20,901 nt of DNA from an uncultured Oscillospiraceae bacterium (GTDB taxonomy: Bacteria; Bacillota; Clostridia; Oscillospirales; Oscillospiraceae): the NCBI GenBank assembly GCA_910585265.1, contig CAJUCA010000053.1:1-20901 (forward strand). Direction: 5' to 3'. Below are positions 1 to 6,154 of the stretch, piece by piece (position 1 is the stretch's first letter; the number at the start of each line of letters is the position of its first letter). The translations under genes were made by a program, and so were the position numbers. The notes under the pieces were generated by a model, which searched no databases, was not told where the DNA came from, and saw only the letters and a program-made list of their open reading frames with translations.

Positions 1-8
1 TATGCTTT

Positions 9-45
9 GCGGCCTGCCAGGATATTTCCCTGGCAGGCCGCTTTT
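9..45 (+). terminator. Intrinsic terminator of a gene left of the window
   Basis: A perfect 12-bp stem (9-20 with 30-41, 9-base loop) is followed by TTTT on the plus strand. The minus-strand side has no T run, so it most likely ends a plus-strand gene outside the window. Confidence 0.75.
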
Positions 46-56
46 CGACAAGCTGC

Positions 57-90
57 AAACCACTAGTTTACTAGTGGTTTTGATTTTGTT
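57..90. terminator. Hairpin between convergent transcripts, probable terminator
   Basis: A perfect 10-bp stem (57-66 with 71-80, loop TTTA) begins about 20 bases past the stop codon of the cyclase gene. T-rich sequence follows on the plus strand (80-90); the minus side has only TTT after the stem. It can act as the end of the minus-strand operon and as back-up for the plus-strand terminator at 9-45. Confidence 0.5.
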
Positions 91-100
91 TGGGAATGGC

Positions 101-1114
101 TTACTTGTTGCGCTTGAACAGCTTCTGGATGTACTCCAGGCAGCTGTCGCCGTTGCCGTCGGCCTCGCCGTAGCCGGTGCCGCCGTACTTGTAGGTGCGG
201 GTGGGCACGTCCTTCACCAGCAGGTCCTCGTCGATCTCCGCGCTGCAGCGGGCCATGGAGCCGTCGCCCATGTACCAGCGCAGGGGGAAGCAGTTGAAGC
301 GGAACCACACCCCGGCGGGGATCTTGTCCAGGTCGCCGCCCAGGTTCTCCACGCCCACGATGCCGTGGCCCAGCATCTCCTTGTGGCAGGGCTCCCAGGT
401 GCCCCAGATGCCGATGTCCTCCAGCTCGCCGAACTTCTTGTCATAGGCCTCCTGGCCGTGGACACGGATGTACTCGAACTTGTCGAACTCGGCGTAAGCC
501 TCCTCGCCGAACAGCTCCTTGTACTCCTCTGTGATGGGCTTCCCGGTCGCGCCCAGCAGGTTCATGCGGGTCATGCCGTTATTGCCCATGGCGGTGTGCA
601 GGGGGTGGTCCAGGGCCTGACTGTCCATGGCCACGCACTTGACCTTGTTCTTCACGAACCACTTGCCCGCGTCGATGCCGGTGCCGGTGGAGTAGTGGTA
701 GTAGGCCTTGGAGTCGTCGAACAGCCGGTGCATCCCGGTGTTCAGGCAGACCACCTTGCCCTCCAGGTCGGCCTGGTTGATGCCGTACTTCTCGCAGGCG
801 GCGTCCAGGTGCTTGTCGGTGATGAGGCCCCAGGGCTCGATGTCGATCTTCAGGACGATGGCCTGTCCGGTGTAGGCGTCCACAGGCATCTCATCGGAGT
901 AGCGGGCGCGGCGGCCGTCGAACTCATACTCCATCACGTGGCGGGGGGCGTCGCAGTGGGTTCCGGTGTGCATGGTGCACTTGATGGACTGGGTGAGCAC
1001 GCCGCCCTTGGCCATGGAGTGCGCGCCCACGATGTCGGGCTTGTCGAAGTAGGGCCAGCGGGGGATCTCCGCGCCGAAGGGGTGGGTGAGATCTACGAAA
1101 ACAGTCTTGCCCAT
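101..1114 (-). CDS. Cyclase-family metal-dependent hydrolase (kynurenine formamidase-like fold), enlarged
   Basis: This 337-residue protein carries the cyclase-family (PF04199) metal-binding signature HTGTHCDAPRH at residues 49-59. It also has the later acidic/His segment around residues 164-171 (DSQALDHP) and a GVENL...DKIP stretch at 254-266, as in this family. Members hydrolyse amides, lactams or cyclic ketones with a bound divalent metal, for example kynurenine formamidase, isatin hydrolase and dihydrophloroglucinol cyclohydrolase. The length exceeds the usual 210-260 residues because of added sequence around 190-250 and a C-terminal tail after about 295. No signal peptide is seen, so it should be cytoplasmic. 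The ATG is preceded by a strong AGGAGG. It is the last gene of the cupin/SDR/DsrE operon. The fold assignment is firm; the substrate is unknown. Confidence 0.85.
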   Translation of the reverse strand: MGKTVFVDLTHPFGAEIPRWPYFDKPDIVGAHSMAKGGVLTQSIKCTMHTGTHCDAPRHVMEYEFDGRRARYSDEMPVDAYTGQAIVLKIDIEPWGLITDKHLDAACEKYGINQADLEGKVVCLNTGMHRLFDDSKAYYHYSTGTGIDAGKWFVKNKVKCVAMDSQALDHPLHTAMGNNGMTRMNLLGATGKPITEEYKELFGEEAYAEFDKFEYIRVHGQEAYDKKFGELEDIGIWGTWEPCHKEMLGHGIVGVENLGGDLDKIPAGVWFRFNCFPLRWYMGDGSMARCSAEIDEDLLVKDVPTRTYKYGGTGYGEADGNGDSCLEYIQKLFKRNK

Positions 1115-1167
1115 GGTAATCTCCTCCTATAATCAATGTGTGTTGGTTGGAATGGAAAGGTCCGCGC

Positions 1168-1545
1168 TTACACGGTGAGCAGGGGCGCGCCCGTCTGGAG
1201 CAGCCGGGTGAGATGGGGACCCCAAGGCTCCAGCTCCACGTCCAGGGCGGTGAGGCCGTCCACGGCGTCCAGCTCCCGGGCGCAGGTGATGCAGCCCGCG
1301 AACTCCACGCCGTACCCGTCCCGGAGGGCGTTCATCTCCCGCTGAAGCTCCTGGTTTTCCAGCATCAGCTGCACCGTCGCGCCCCACAGAATGACGGTGC
1401 ACTTGTCCCACCAGCCGTTTTTCATGCTGTACCTGGCGTACATCATCACCATCAGCTTTCCGGCAGTGGGGTCGGCGTTGGTCCAGAGTATGTGCAGGTG
1501 GCGGGGCTTCTCCCCAGCCGGGGCGGGCGGGGGCAGGGGGCCCAT
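1168..1545 (-). CDS. DsrE/DsrF-like family protein
   Basis: The 125-residue product resembles the DsrE/DsrF/TusD fold. After a proline-rich start there is a first strand (HLHILWTNADP, residues 17-26), a helix with MVMMYA, a second strand VILWGA at 51-56, and a GVEFAGCITCARE segment. The pair C85-x-x-C88 lies where DsrE-like proteins carry their sulfur-handling cysteine. Known relatives carry persulfide sulfur or act as small redox or structural partners; no such role can be proved here. The ATG lies one base after the SDR stop codon and has no clear Shine-Dalgarno of its own, so translation is probably coupled to the SDR gene. The cyclase gene follows 53 bases later. The proline-rich first dozen residues may be a mis-chosen start. 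Confidence 0.7.
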   Translation of the reverse strand: MGPLPPPAPAGEKPRHLHILWTNADPTAGKLMVMMYARYSMKNGWWDKCTVILWGATVQLMLENQELQREMNALRDGYGVEFAGCITCARELDAVDGLTALDVELEPWGPHLTRLLQTGAPLLTV

Positions 1546-1546
1546 C

Positions 1547-2341
1547 TCAGCAGGTCAGGTAGCCGCCGGAGCAGTCGCAGTTGGCCCCGGTGATGTAGTT
1601 GGAGGCGTCGGAGGACAGGAACAGGGCGTATCCGGCGAAGTCGGCGGGCTCAGCCAGGCGGCCGATGGGCTCCCGCTTCAGGAAGTTCTTGTACACCTCG
1701 GACTCGGGATCGAACATCCACTCGGTCAGCTCAGAGCGGAACACGGTGGGGCACAGGGAGTTGACGTTGATGTGGTGCTGGGCGGACAGCTCGCAGGCCA
1801 TGCTGCTGACCATCAGGTCCGCGCCGCCCTTGGAGGTGCAGTAGCCGGTGTAGCCCGCCATGCCCCGCTTGGACCGCTGGCTGGTGACCACCACGATCTT
1901 GCCGCCCTTGCCCTGGGCCACCATCTGCTGGGCGGTGTACTTCAGCACGATGTAGACGCTCTTGCAGTCGGCGTCCATGATGTACTGCCACTCCTCCACG
2001 GTCTGATCCAGGATGGGCTTGGGCTTGTTGAAGCCGTGGCACACCGCCAGGATGTTCACCTCGCCGTACTTGTCCACGGTGGCCTTCACCAGGGCCTGCA
2101 CGTCCTCCTCCTTGGCGGGGTCGGCCACGAAGCAGGCGCAGTCGATGCCCTCGGCCTTGAACTCGGCCTCCAGGTCCTTCAGCTTGCCCTCGCTGCGTCC
2201 GGTCATCATGACCTTGGCCCCGGCGTAGCCGTAGGCCTTAGCCAGCACCTTGCCCAAGGCTCCGGTGGCTCCGGTGACCACAGCCACCTTGCCCTCCACG
2301 GAGAACATATTCTGAACAAAATTCTTCTCGATAGCAACCAT
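1547..2341 (-). CDS. Short-chain dehydrogenase/reductase (classical SDR)
   Basis: This 264-residue NAD(P)-dependent oxidoreductase has the Rossmann glycine motif TGATGALG at residues 23-30 (GxxGxxG spacing). The catalytic set is visible as Ser154 and Tyr167-x-x-x-Lys171 (YCTSK). The C-terminal CSGGY is typical of SDRs related to FabG and gluconate dehydrogenases. The usual NNAG motif is replaced by AVCHG near residues 99-103, so the canonical catalytic Asn is absent. The length is normal. The ATG has AAAGGAGAG about 9 bases upstream. It lies 19 bases after the cupin gene and is tightly coupled to the DsrE gene. It probably interconverts a ketone and an alcohol, possibly on a cyclic ketone handled by the neighbouring cyclase-family hydrolase. 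The substrate is not deducible. Confidence 0.9.
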   Translation of the reverse strand: MVAIEKNFVQNMFSVEGKVAVVTGATGALGKVLAKAYGYAGAKVMMTGRSEGKLKDLEAEFKAEGIDCACFVADPAKEEDVQALVKATVDKYGEVNILAVCHGFNKPKPILDQTVEEWQYIMDADCKSVYIVLKYTAQQMVAQGKGGKIVVVTSQRSKRGMAGYTGYCTSKGGADLMVSSMACELSAQHHINVNSLCPTVFRSELTEWMFDPESEVYKNFLKREPIGRLAEPADFAGYALFLSSDASNYITGANCDCSGGYLTC

Positions 2342-2360
2342 TGGAAGTCTCTCCTTTCGA

Positions 2361-2711
2361 TCAAGCGTCAGGGTAGTTGATGATCACCAGCATCTTGGCG
2401 GGCTTGCCGGACTCGTTCTTCAGGCCGCGGCCCTCGTTGGGCGGGAAGCTGATGGACTCGTTGGCGTGGATAACGTACTTGTTCCCGTCCTTGTCGGTGA
2501 CGGTCATCTCGCCCTCCAGGACGTAGTAGACCTTCTCCAGGGGGTTGTCCTCATAGGCCCAGTCCGCGCCGCCGTCCGGCTCGAACTCGGACACGCCGAT
2601 CCAGAACTTGGTCGCGCCGGTCTCATCCTTGCCGTGATACCGCTTGCAGGTCACGCCGAAGTGGGCGGGGGGGAAGTAGGGCTCCAGCTCCTGATAAGTA
2701 CGCTTGATCAT
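2361..2711 (-). CDS. Single-domain cupin protein
   Basis: The 116-residue protein is a small cupin. Its core runs from about residue 35 to 112, with KVYYVLEGEMTVTDKDG (around 60-76) as the first cupin motif and SISFPPNEGRGLKNES as the second. The usual metal-binding histidines of motif 1 are not obvious (the E and Y of EKVYYVLEGE remain). It may therefore be a metal-free or differently ligated binding or isomerase-type cupin. It is the first gene of the operon, with AAGGAGGAA before the ATG and a good promoter about 60 bases upstream. Cupins of this size in catabolic operons are often isomerases, dioxygenases or ligand-binding proteins; the choice cannot be made here. Confidence 0.8.
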   Translation of the reverse strand: MIKRTYQELEPYFPPAHFGVTCKRYHGKDETGATKFWIGVSEFEPDGGADWAYEDNPLEKVYYVLEGEMTVTDKDGNKYVIHANESISFPPNEGRGLKNESGKPAKMLVIINYPDA

Positions 2712-2769
2712 TTTGGGTTCCTCCTTGAAAGATTTTATCTTTGCGGGTGGTTCCGCTTAACACGCTTTG

Positions 2770-2798
2770 ATTATAAAACAAGCCCAAAGCCCGCGCAA
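2770..2798 (-). promoter_or_regulatory. Sigma-A-type promoter of the cupin operon
   Basis: On the minus strand TTGCGC (2798-2793), a 17-base spacer and a perfect TATAAT (2775-2770) precede the cupin start by about 58 bases. It is divergent from the HxlR gene promoter. Confidence 0.7.
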
Positions 2799-2861
2799 TC
2801 CACACTTTTCCCACACCTGATAACCATTTTGTAACTACTTACCGCCCGGTATCTATGAAGG

Positions 2862-2891
2862 TGCCCAAATCCCTCCGGCGGGACTTGGGCA
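2862..2891. promoter_or_regulatory. Inverted repeat in the divergent intergenic region, candidate operator
   Basis: A 12-base arm at 2862-2873 is complementary, with one mismatch, to 2880-2891 around a 6-base loop. It lies between the two divergent promoters in the 318-base gene-free stretch 2712-3029. No T run follows on either strand, which argues against a simple terminator. A binding site for the adjacent HxlR-type regulator is possible but unproven. Confidence 0.35.
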
Positions 2892-2959
2892 GGGTGTAAA
2901 AACCCGGCGGGCAGAACGAAAAAAAACCCGTGATTTTCGCTGAAAAAGCCCTCAAAAAT

Positions 2960-2989
2960 TTGTACTGTTCAACAAGGGAAAAATATGTT
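2960..2989 (+). promoter_or_regulatory. Promoter of the HxlR-family gene
   Basis: TTGTAC (2960-2965), an 18-base spacer and TATGTT (2984-2989) stand about 40 bases before the HxlR start codon. Confidence 0.55.
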
Positions 2990-3029
2990 AAACTACAGAC
3001 AAACCCACATACCCCAGGAGGCGAACGCC

Positions 3030-3497
3030 ATGGCAAGAAGGACCTTCGACGAGCCCACCAACCCCTACCACTACACCCTGCACTGCATTGGGGGGAAGTG
3101 GAAAATGACCATCCTCCACGAGATCCACACCTACGGCAAAATCCACTTCAACGAGACGTTAAAGGTGCTGCCCGTGTCGGAAAAGGTGCTGAGCCAGCAG
3201 CTCAAGGAGCTCATCGACGACGGGCTGATCCGCCGGGTAGTCCACGAGGACCAGTTTCCCCCCGCCATCGACTACGAGCTGACGGTGGAGGGGGCGCGGC
3301 TGATCCCGGCCCTGGACATCCTCTACATCTGGAGCATCCGGCAGATGGACGCCCGGCAGGTGCCCATCGACGCGGACGCCTTCGTGGTTCACCAGTCGGA
3401 GAAATACGTGGACGCCCTGGGGGATATCATGGAGGCCAACGACTTCTGGCCGGACGCGGAAGCCCGGCGGCGTTGCGGCCGCACCAAGCGGACATAA
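3030..3497 (+). CDS. HxlR-family winged-helix transcriptional regulator
   Basis: The 155-residue product has the HxlR-family hallmark IGGKWKM (residues 20-26). It is followed by a winged helix with SEKVLSQQLKELIDDGLIRRVV as recognition region and an ELT...GARL wing/linker, as in YodB, CatR and HypR. A cysteine, Cys19, lies directly before the IGGKW motif. Cysteines near the N-terminus of this family can sense quinones, aldehydes or other electrophiles, so redox or electrophile sensing is possible. The C-terminal tail after about residue 115 is longer than usual. The ATG at 3030 is chosen because AGGAGG lies 8 bases upstream; an earlier in-frame ATG at 2985 overlaps the promoter and has no ribosome site. 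It probably regulates the divergent cupin/SDR/DsrE/cyclase operon and itself. Confidence 0.88.
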   Translation: MARRTFDEPTNPYHYTLHCIGGKWKMTILHEIHTYGKIHFNETLKVLPVSEKVLSQQLKELIDDGLIRRVVHEDQFPPAIDYELTVEGARLIPALDILYIWSIRQMDARQVPIDADAFVVHQSEKYVDALGDIMEANDFWPDAEARRRCGRTKRT

Positions 3498-3508
3498 AAG
3501 ACAGAAAC

Positions 3509-3543
3509 AGCCCCTTCCCGGTACGCGGGGAGGGGCTTCGTGT
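3509..3543 (+). terminator. Terminator of the HxlR gene
   Basis: An 11-bp GC-rich stem (3509-3519 with 3527-3537, one wobble) starts 11 bases after the stop codon and is followed by a T-rich stretch (TCGTGTTT). Confidence 0.65.
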
Positions 3544-3584
3544 TTCCTGCTTTTGTCCGGTCGGACAATCAGGAAATGCGGAAA

Positions 3585-3618
3585 AGAATCCTCCCGCTCC
3601 GCCATCGGCAGGGAGGAG
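3585..3618 (-). terminator. Terminator hairpin, repeat unit 1 (most distal)
   Basis: An imperfect GC-rich stem around the loop 3604-3606 is followed on the minus strand by TTCTTTTC. It is the third such hairpin met by transcripts leaving the permease gene. Confidence 0.55.
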
Positions 3619-3667
3619 GGGGTGTCCGGGCACCTCCTATCCGGTCGGACAATCAGGAAATGCGGAA

Positions 3668-3704
3668 AAGAACCCTCCCGCTCCGCCATCGGCGGGGAGG
3701 AGGG
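3668..3704 (-). terminator. Terminator hairpin, repeat unit 2
   Basis: Arms 3673-3687 and 3691-3704 pair with a bulge and a wobble around an ATC loop; TTCTTTTC follows on the minus strand. Confidence 0.6.
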
Positions 3705-3750
3705 ATTGCCCGCGCACCCTCTATCCGGTCGGACGATCAGGAAATGCCGA

Positions 3751-3788
3751 AAAGAATCCCCCTCCCCGCCATCGGCGGGGAGGGGGAT
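3751..3788 (-). terminator. Primary terminator of the purine permease gene (repeat unit 3)
   Basis: A perfect 15-bp stem (3756-3770 with 3774-3788) with a 3-base loop is followed on the minus strand by TCTTTTC. It begins about 20 bases after the permease stop codon. Confidence 0.85.
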
Positions 3789-3807
3789 ATTACCTGCTTC
3801 TGCCCGG

Positions 3808-5229
3808 TCAGACAATCAGGAAGAACTTGATCAGGAACAGGGCGGAGATCACGTAGGTCAGCACGGACACATCCTTGAACTTGCCGGTGAACACCTTGAT
3901 GACGGTGTAGGAGATGAGGCCCAGGCCGATGGCGTGTCCGATGGAGCTGGAGATGGGCATGGCGATGAGCATCAGGGCCACGGGCACCATCTGATCCAGG
4001 TCGTCGAACTTCACGTTCTTCAGCCCCTGGAGCATCAGCACGCCCACGTAGATCAGGGCGGCGGAGGTGGCGGCGGCGGGGATGATGGCGGCGATGGGTG
4101 CGATGAAGATGCAGGCCAGGAAGATCACGCCGCAGGTCAGGGCGGTCAGCCCGGTGCGGCCGCCGGCCTCCACGCCGGAGGCGGACTCCACAAAGGTGGT
4201 GACGGTGGAGGTGCCGGTGCAGGCACCGCAGACGGTGCCGACGGCGTCGGCCAGCAGGGCCTCCTTCATGTTGGGCATATTGCCCTGCTTGTCCACCATG
4301 CCCGCCCGGGAGGCGGTGCCCACCAGGGTGCCGATGGTGTCGAACATATCGATCATGCAGAAGGTGATCACCAGGGTGACGATGGTGAACGCGCCGATGT
4401 CCACGAAGCCCTGGAAGTTAAACTTGAACAGGGTGGTGGCGGCCATGTCGCCGAAGGGGGGCAGCCAGCTGGCCTTCTCCAGAGACGCGAAGGGATTCAC
4501 CTGGAGGAAGGCGAAGGAGCCGATCCAGTGGATCACGGAGGCGGCCAGCATTCCGATGAGCACCGCGCCCTTCACGCCCTTCTTGGCCAGCAGCACGATG
4601 ACGAACAGGCCCACGAACAGGGTGACCACAGACAGCACCATGGTGGGGTAAGCGGTGCCCATGGTATCGCTGGCGGCCTTGGCGGTGAGCGCGCCGAAGA
4701 AGTCCTTCATCACGAAGAACTGGCCGTTTTCGCCGGCGATGTAGATGTTGGAGCCGAAGCCGATGTTCATCAGCATCAGGCCGATGGCGGGGGCGATGCC
4801 CAGCCGCACGCCCAGGGGGATGGCTTCCACGATCTTCTCCCGGATGTTGAGAAGGGACAGGGCGATGAACACGATGCCCTCAATGAGGATGATCACCAGG
4901 GCGGCCTGGAAGCTCTGCACATAGCCCATGCTGGTGATGCTCATGATGTTGGCCACCACCACGGCGAAGAAGGCGTTGAGGCCCATGCCGGGGGCCAGGC
5001 AGAAGGGCTTGTTGGCCAGGAAGGCCATGCAGAACATGGCGATGGCGGAGGCGATGCAGGTGGCCAGGAACACGCCGTTCCACAGGTCCTGACCGCCTGC
5101 GCCGTAGACGGTGAGGATGTTGGGGTTCAGGGCGATGATGTAGGCCATCGTCATGAACGTGGTGAGTCCGGCCACGATCTCGGTGCGCACCGTGGTGCCG
5201 TTCTCCTTGAGCTTAAAAATTTTCTCCAT
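3808..5229 (-). CDS. pbuG: NCS2-family guanine/hypoxanthine permease (AzgA/PbuG type)
   Basis: The 473-residue membrane protein begins MEKIFKLKENGTTVRTEIVAGL and continues with FMTMAYIIALNPNIL, the typical start of AzgA-like NCS2 transporters. It then has PGMGLNAFFA, an IDMFDTIGTLVG segment, a GACTGTSTVTTFVESASGV segment that matches the family substrate/proton signature, and about 12 to 14 hydrophobic helices. The family imports guanine, hypoxanthine or adenine with protons. An open frame extends 48 codons further upstream, but that stretch is the riboswitch leader. The ATG at 5229 is chosen because GGGAG lies 6 bases upstream and it matches the family N-terminus. The upstream purine aptamer supports guanine/hypoxanthine as substrate. 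The divergent phosphoribosyltransferase could convert imported bases to nucleotides. Confidence 0.92.
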   Translation of the reverse strand: MEKIFKLKENGTTVRTEIVAGLTTFMTMAYIIALNPNILTVYGAGGQDLWNGVFLATCIASAIAMFCMAFLANKPFCLAPGMGLNAFFAVVVANIMSITSMGYVQSFQAALVIILIEGIVFIALSLLNIREKIVEAIPLGVRLGIAPAIGLMLMNIGFGSNIYIAGENGQFFVMKDFFGALTAKAASDTMGTAYPTMVLSVVTLFVGLFVIVLLAKKGVKGAVLIGMLAASVIHWIGSFAFLQVNPFASLEKASWLPPFGDMAATTLFKFNFQGFVDIGAFTIVTLVITFCMIDMFDTIGTLVGTASRAGMVDKQGNMPNMKEALLADAVGTVCGACTGTSTVTTFVESASGVEAGGRTGLTALTCGVIFLACIFIAPIAAIIPAAATSAALIYVGVLMLQGLKNVKFDDLDQMVPVALMLIAMPISSSIGHAIGLGLISYTVIKVFTGKFKDVSVLTYVISALFLIKFFLIV

Positions 5230-5274
5230 AAAAAACTCCCTCTCCAGAATTTCCTTCAGGCAAACCGGGTCGGG

Positions 5275-5317
5275 AAAAAACAAAATCAGCCCGGAAAGCG
5301 CGTGGACTTCCGGACCT
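5275..5317 (-). terminator. Leader terminator (expression platform) of the purine riboswitch
   Basis: On the minus strand a roughly 10-bp stem with one bulged base is followed by GATTTTGTTTTTT. It lies between the aptamer and the permease start, as expected for a ligand-induced transcription-off switch. Confidence 0.8.
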
Positions 5318-5325
5318 GTTCTGTT

Positions 5326-5393
5326 TTCGGTAGCCGCCTGGATCGGCCAGGCCGTAGAGACTCGGAAACCCATCCCGTTCCGATTATACCGAA
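5326..5393 (-). promoter_or_regulatory. Purine (guanine-type) riboswitch aptamer
   Basis: The 68-base minus-strand element follows the purine aptamer order. P1 is TTCGGTA pairing with TACCGAA (5387-5393 with 5326-5332). J1/2 reads TAATC. P2 is a short GGAA/TTCC-based stem with the 7-base loop GGGATGG. J2/3 is AGTCTCTAC. P3 is GCCTGG/CCAGGC with loop CCGAT. J3/1 is GCTA. The loop GG and CC pairs could form the conserved kissing contact. The J3/1 C occupies the ligand-pairing position (C74 in the B. subtilis xpt numbering), which in the known class selects guanine or hypoxanthine over adenine. Differences from consensus are a G in place of the conserved A before that C, a probable G-G mismatch at the base of P3, and shorter loop and stem parts. 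Confidence 0.82.
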
Positions 5394-5414
5394 GGATATG
5401 GAATTGACATCCTC

Positions 5415-5443
5415 ATCATAGCACACCGGTTGACAGATTTCTA
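5415..5443 (-). promoter_or_regulatory. Extended -10 promoter of the riboswitch-permease transcript
   Basis: On the minus strand TGC-TATGAT (-10 at 5420-5415) has the TGn extension; the -35 region (TAGAAA at 5443-5438) is weak. It would start RNA about 15 bases before the aptamer. Confidence 0.5.
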
Positions 5444-5478
5444 CAGTTTTTTTCTTATTGTGAAAACTTCATTACATT

Positions 5479-5507
5479 TTGACAAGAAGGGACAGGGAGA
5501 GTATAAT
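5479..5507 (+). promoter_or_regulatory. Consensus sigma-A promoter of the phosphoribosyltransferase gene
   Basis: A perfect TTGACA (5479-5484), a 17-base spacer and a perfect TATAAT (5502-5507) precede the gene, leaving a leader of about 62 bases. The leader contains an ACGGGC/GCCCGT hairpin (5527-5532 with 5549-5554). No aptamer is seen on this side. Confidence 0.9.
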
Positions 5508-5576
5508 ATCTCTCGTACAAATCACAACGGGCGGCGGGGGAGGGCCCGGCCCGTCCGGAAGGGGAGCTGACTGGAT

Positions 5577-6128
5577 ATGACCTATGAGATGAAGGTGGCG
5601 GGGCTGAAGCGGGATCTGCCCCTGTGCCCCATCAGCGACACGCTGATGATCGGCGCGTTCGTGATCTTCGGGGACGTGGAGCTGACCTGCGCCTGCGCCC
5701 GGGATCTGCTGAAGCTCGCGCCGGAGTTCGACTACATGGTGGCCCCGGAGGCCAAGGCCATCCCCCTGGTCCACGAGATGGCGAGGCAGAGCGGGCGCAA
5801 CGAGTATTTCCTGGTGCGCAAGAAGAAAAAGGCGTACATGAACGGGGTGTTCGAGGCGGTGGACCGCTCCATCACCACCGAGGGGGAGCAGAAGCTGTAC
5901 ATGGACGGGGCGGACGCCGCCAGAATCCGGGGAAAGCGCATCCTGATCCTGGACGACGTGATCTCCACCGGCGGCTCTTTGGCGGCGGTGGAGAACCTGG
6001 TGGAGCAGGCGGGCGGCATGGTGGCGGGCCGCATGGCCATCCTGGCGGAGGGCGACGCCGCCAAGCGGGACGACATCCTGTTTTTGGAGCGGCTGCCCCT
6101 GTTCTCCGCCGGCGGCACGCCGCTGTAA
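5577..6128 (+). CDS. Adenine phosphoribosyltransferase-like (type I PRTase) protein
   Basis: The 183-residue protein has the type I phosphoribosyltransferase PRPP loop at residues 122-134: hydrophobic strand ILIL, then DDVISTGGS. An APEAKAIPL segment at 56-64 corresponds to the family's other PRPP/base-contacting loop. Such enzymes join a purine base and PRPP to give the nucleotide and pyrophosphate. The product resembles Apt/Xpt-type enzymes (COG0503) but is not a close match to either that I can name, so the base (adenine, xanthine or guanine) is left open. GGGGAG lies 10 bases before the ATG. It is divergent from the riboswitch-controlled purine permease, which supports a purine salvage role, and it is followed after 26 bases by an unknown gene. 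Confidence 0.85.
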   Translation: MTYEMKVAGLKRDLPLCPISDTLMIGAFVIFGDVELTCACARDLLKLAPEFDYMVAPEAKAIPLVHEMARQSGRNEYFLVRKKKKAYMNGVFEAVDRSITTEGEQKLYMDGADAARIRGKRILILDDVISTGGSLAAVENLVEQAGGMVAGRMAILAEGDAAKRDDILFLERLPLFSAGGTPL

Positions 6129-6154
6129 TCCCACGGGTTAAATGGGGTAAGCAT

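Larger units (their letters stand above)
3556..3820. repeat. Tandem repeat array of about 84 bp, each unit carrying a terminator hairpin
   Basis: Units begin with CCGGTCGGAC-AATCAGGAA at 3556, 3640 and 3724 (periods 84 and 84). A shortened fourth start at about 3803 overlaps the last codons and stop of the permease gene. Each of the three full units contains CATCGGC at the tip of a GC-rich hairpin and a GAAAAGAA block, which reads as TTCTTTTC on the minus strand. The 10 bases before unit 1 (CCTGCTTTTG) also recur before unit 4 (CCTGCTTCTG). This accounts for the gene-free stretch 3498-3807. Confidence 0.85.

Noticed and set aside
2..1132. Long plus-strand open frame opposite the cyclase gene
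   Set aside because: Low-complexity Val/Ala/Gly/His/Leu composition and exact antisense overlap with a recognised gene; a GC-rich shadow frame. The same applies to long frames at 1391-2380, 3553-5421, 6516-8957, 9294-11234 and 10882-12573 on the plus strand and 15278-17566 on the minus strand.
924..1136. Small minus-strand gene overlapping the cyclase start
   Set aside because: An Arg/Pro/His-rich out-of-frame shadow of the cyclase N-terminus.
3556..3820. Possible CRISPR array
   Set aside because: Three units of constant 84-bp period with conserved, not variable, content and terminator hairpins; no spacers and no cas genes.
5230..5373. 48-codon N-terminal extension of the permease
   Set aside because: It covers the riboswitch terminator and part of the aptamer, lacks a ribosome site and does not match the family start.
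5508..5576. Second riboswitch before the phosphoribosyltransferase
   Set aside because: The leader is short and shows only one GC hairpin with no purine aptamer core.
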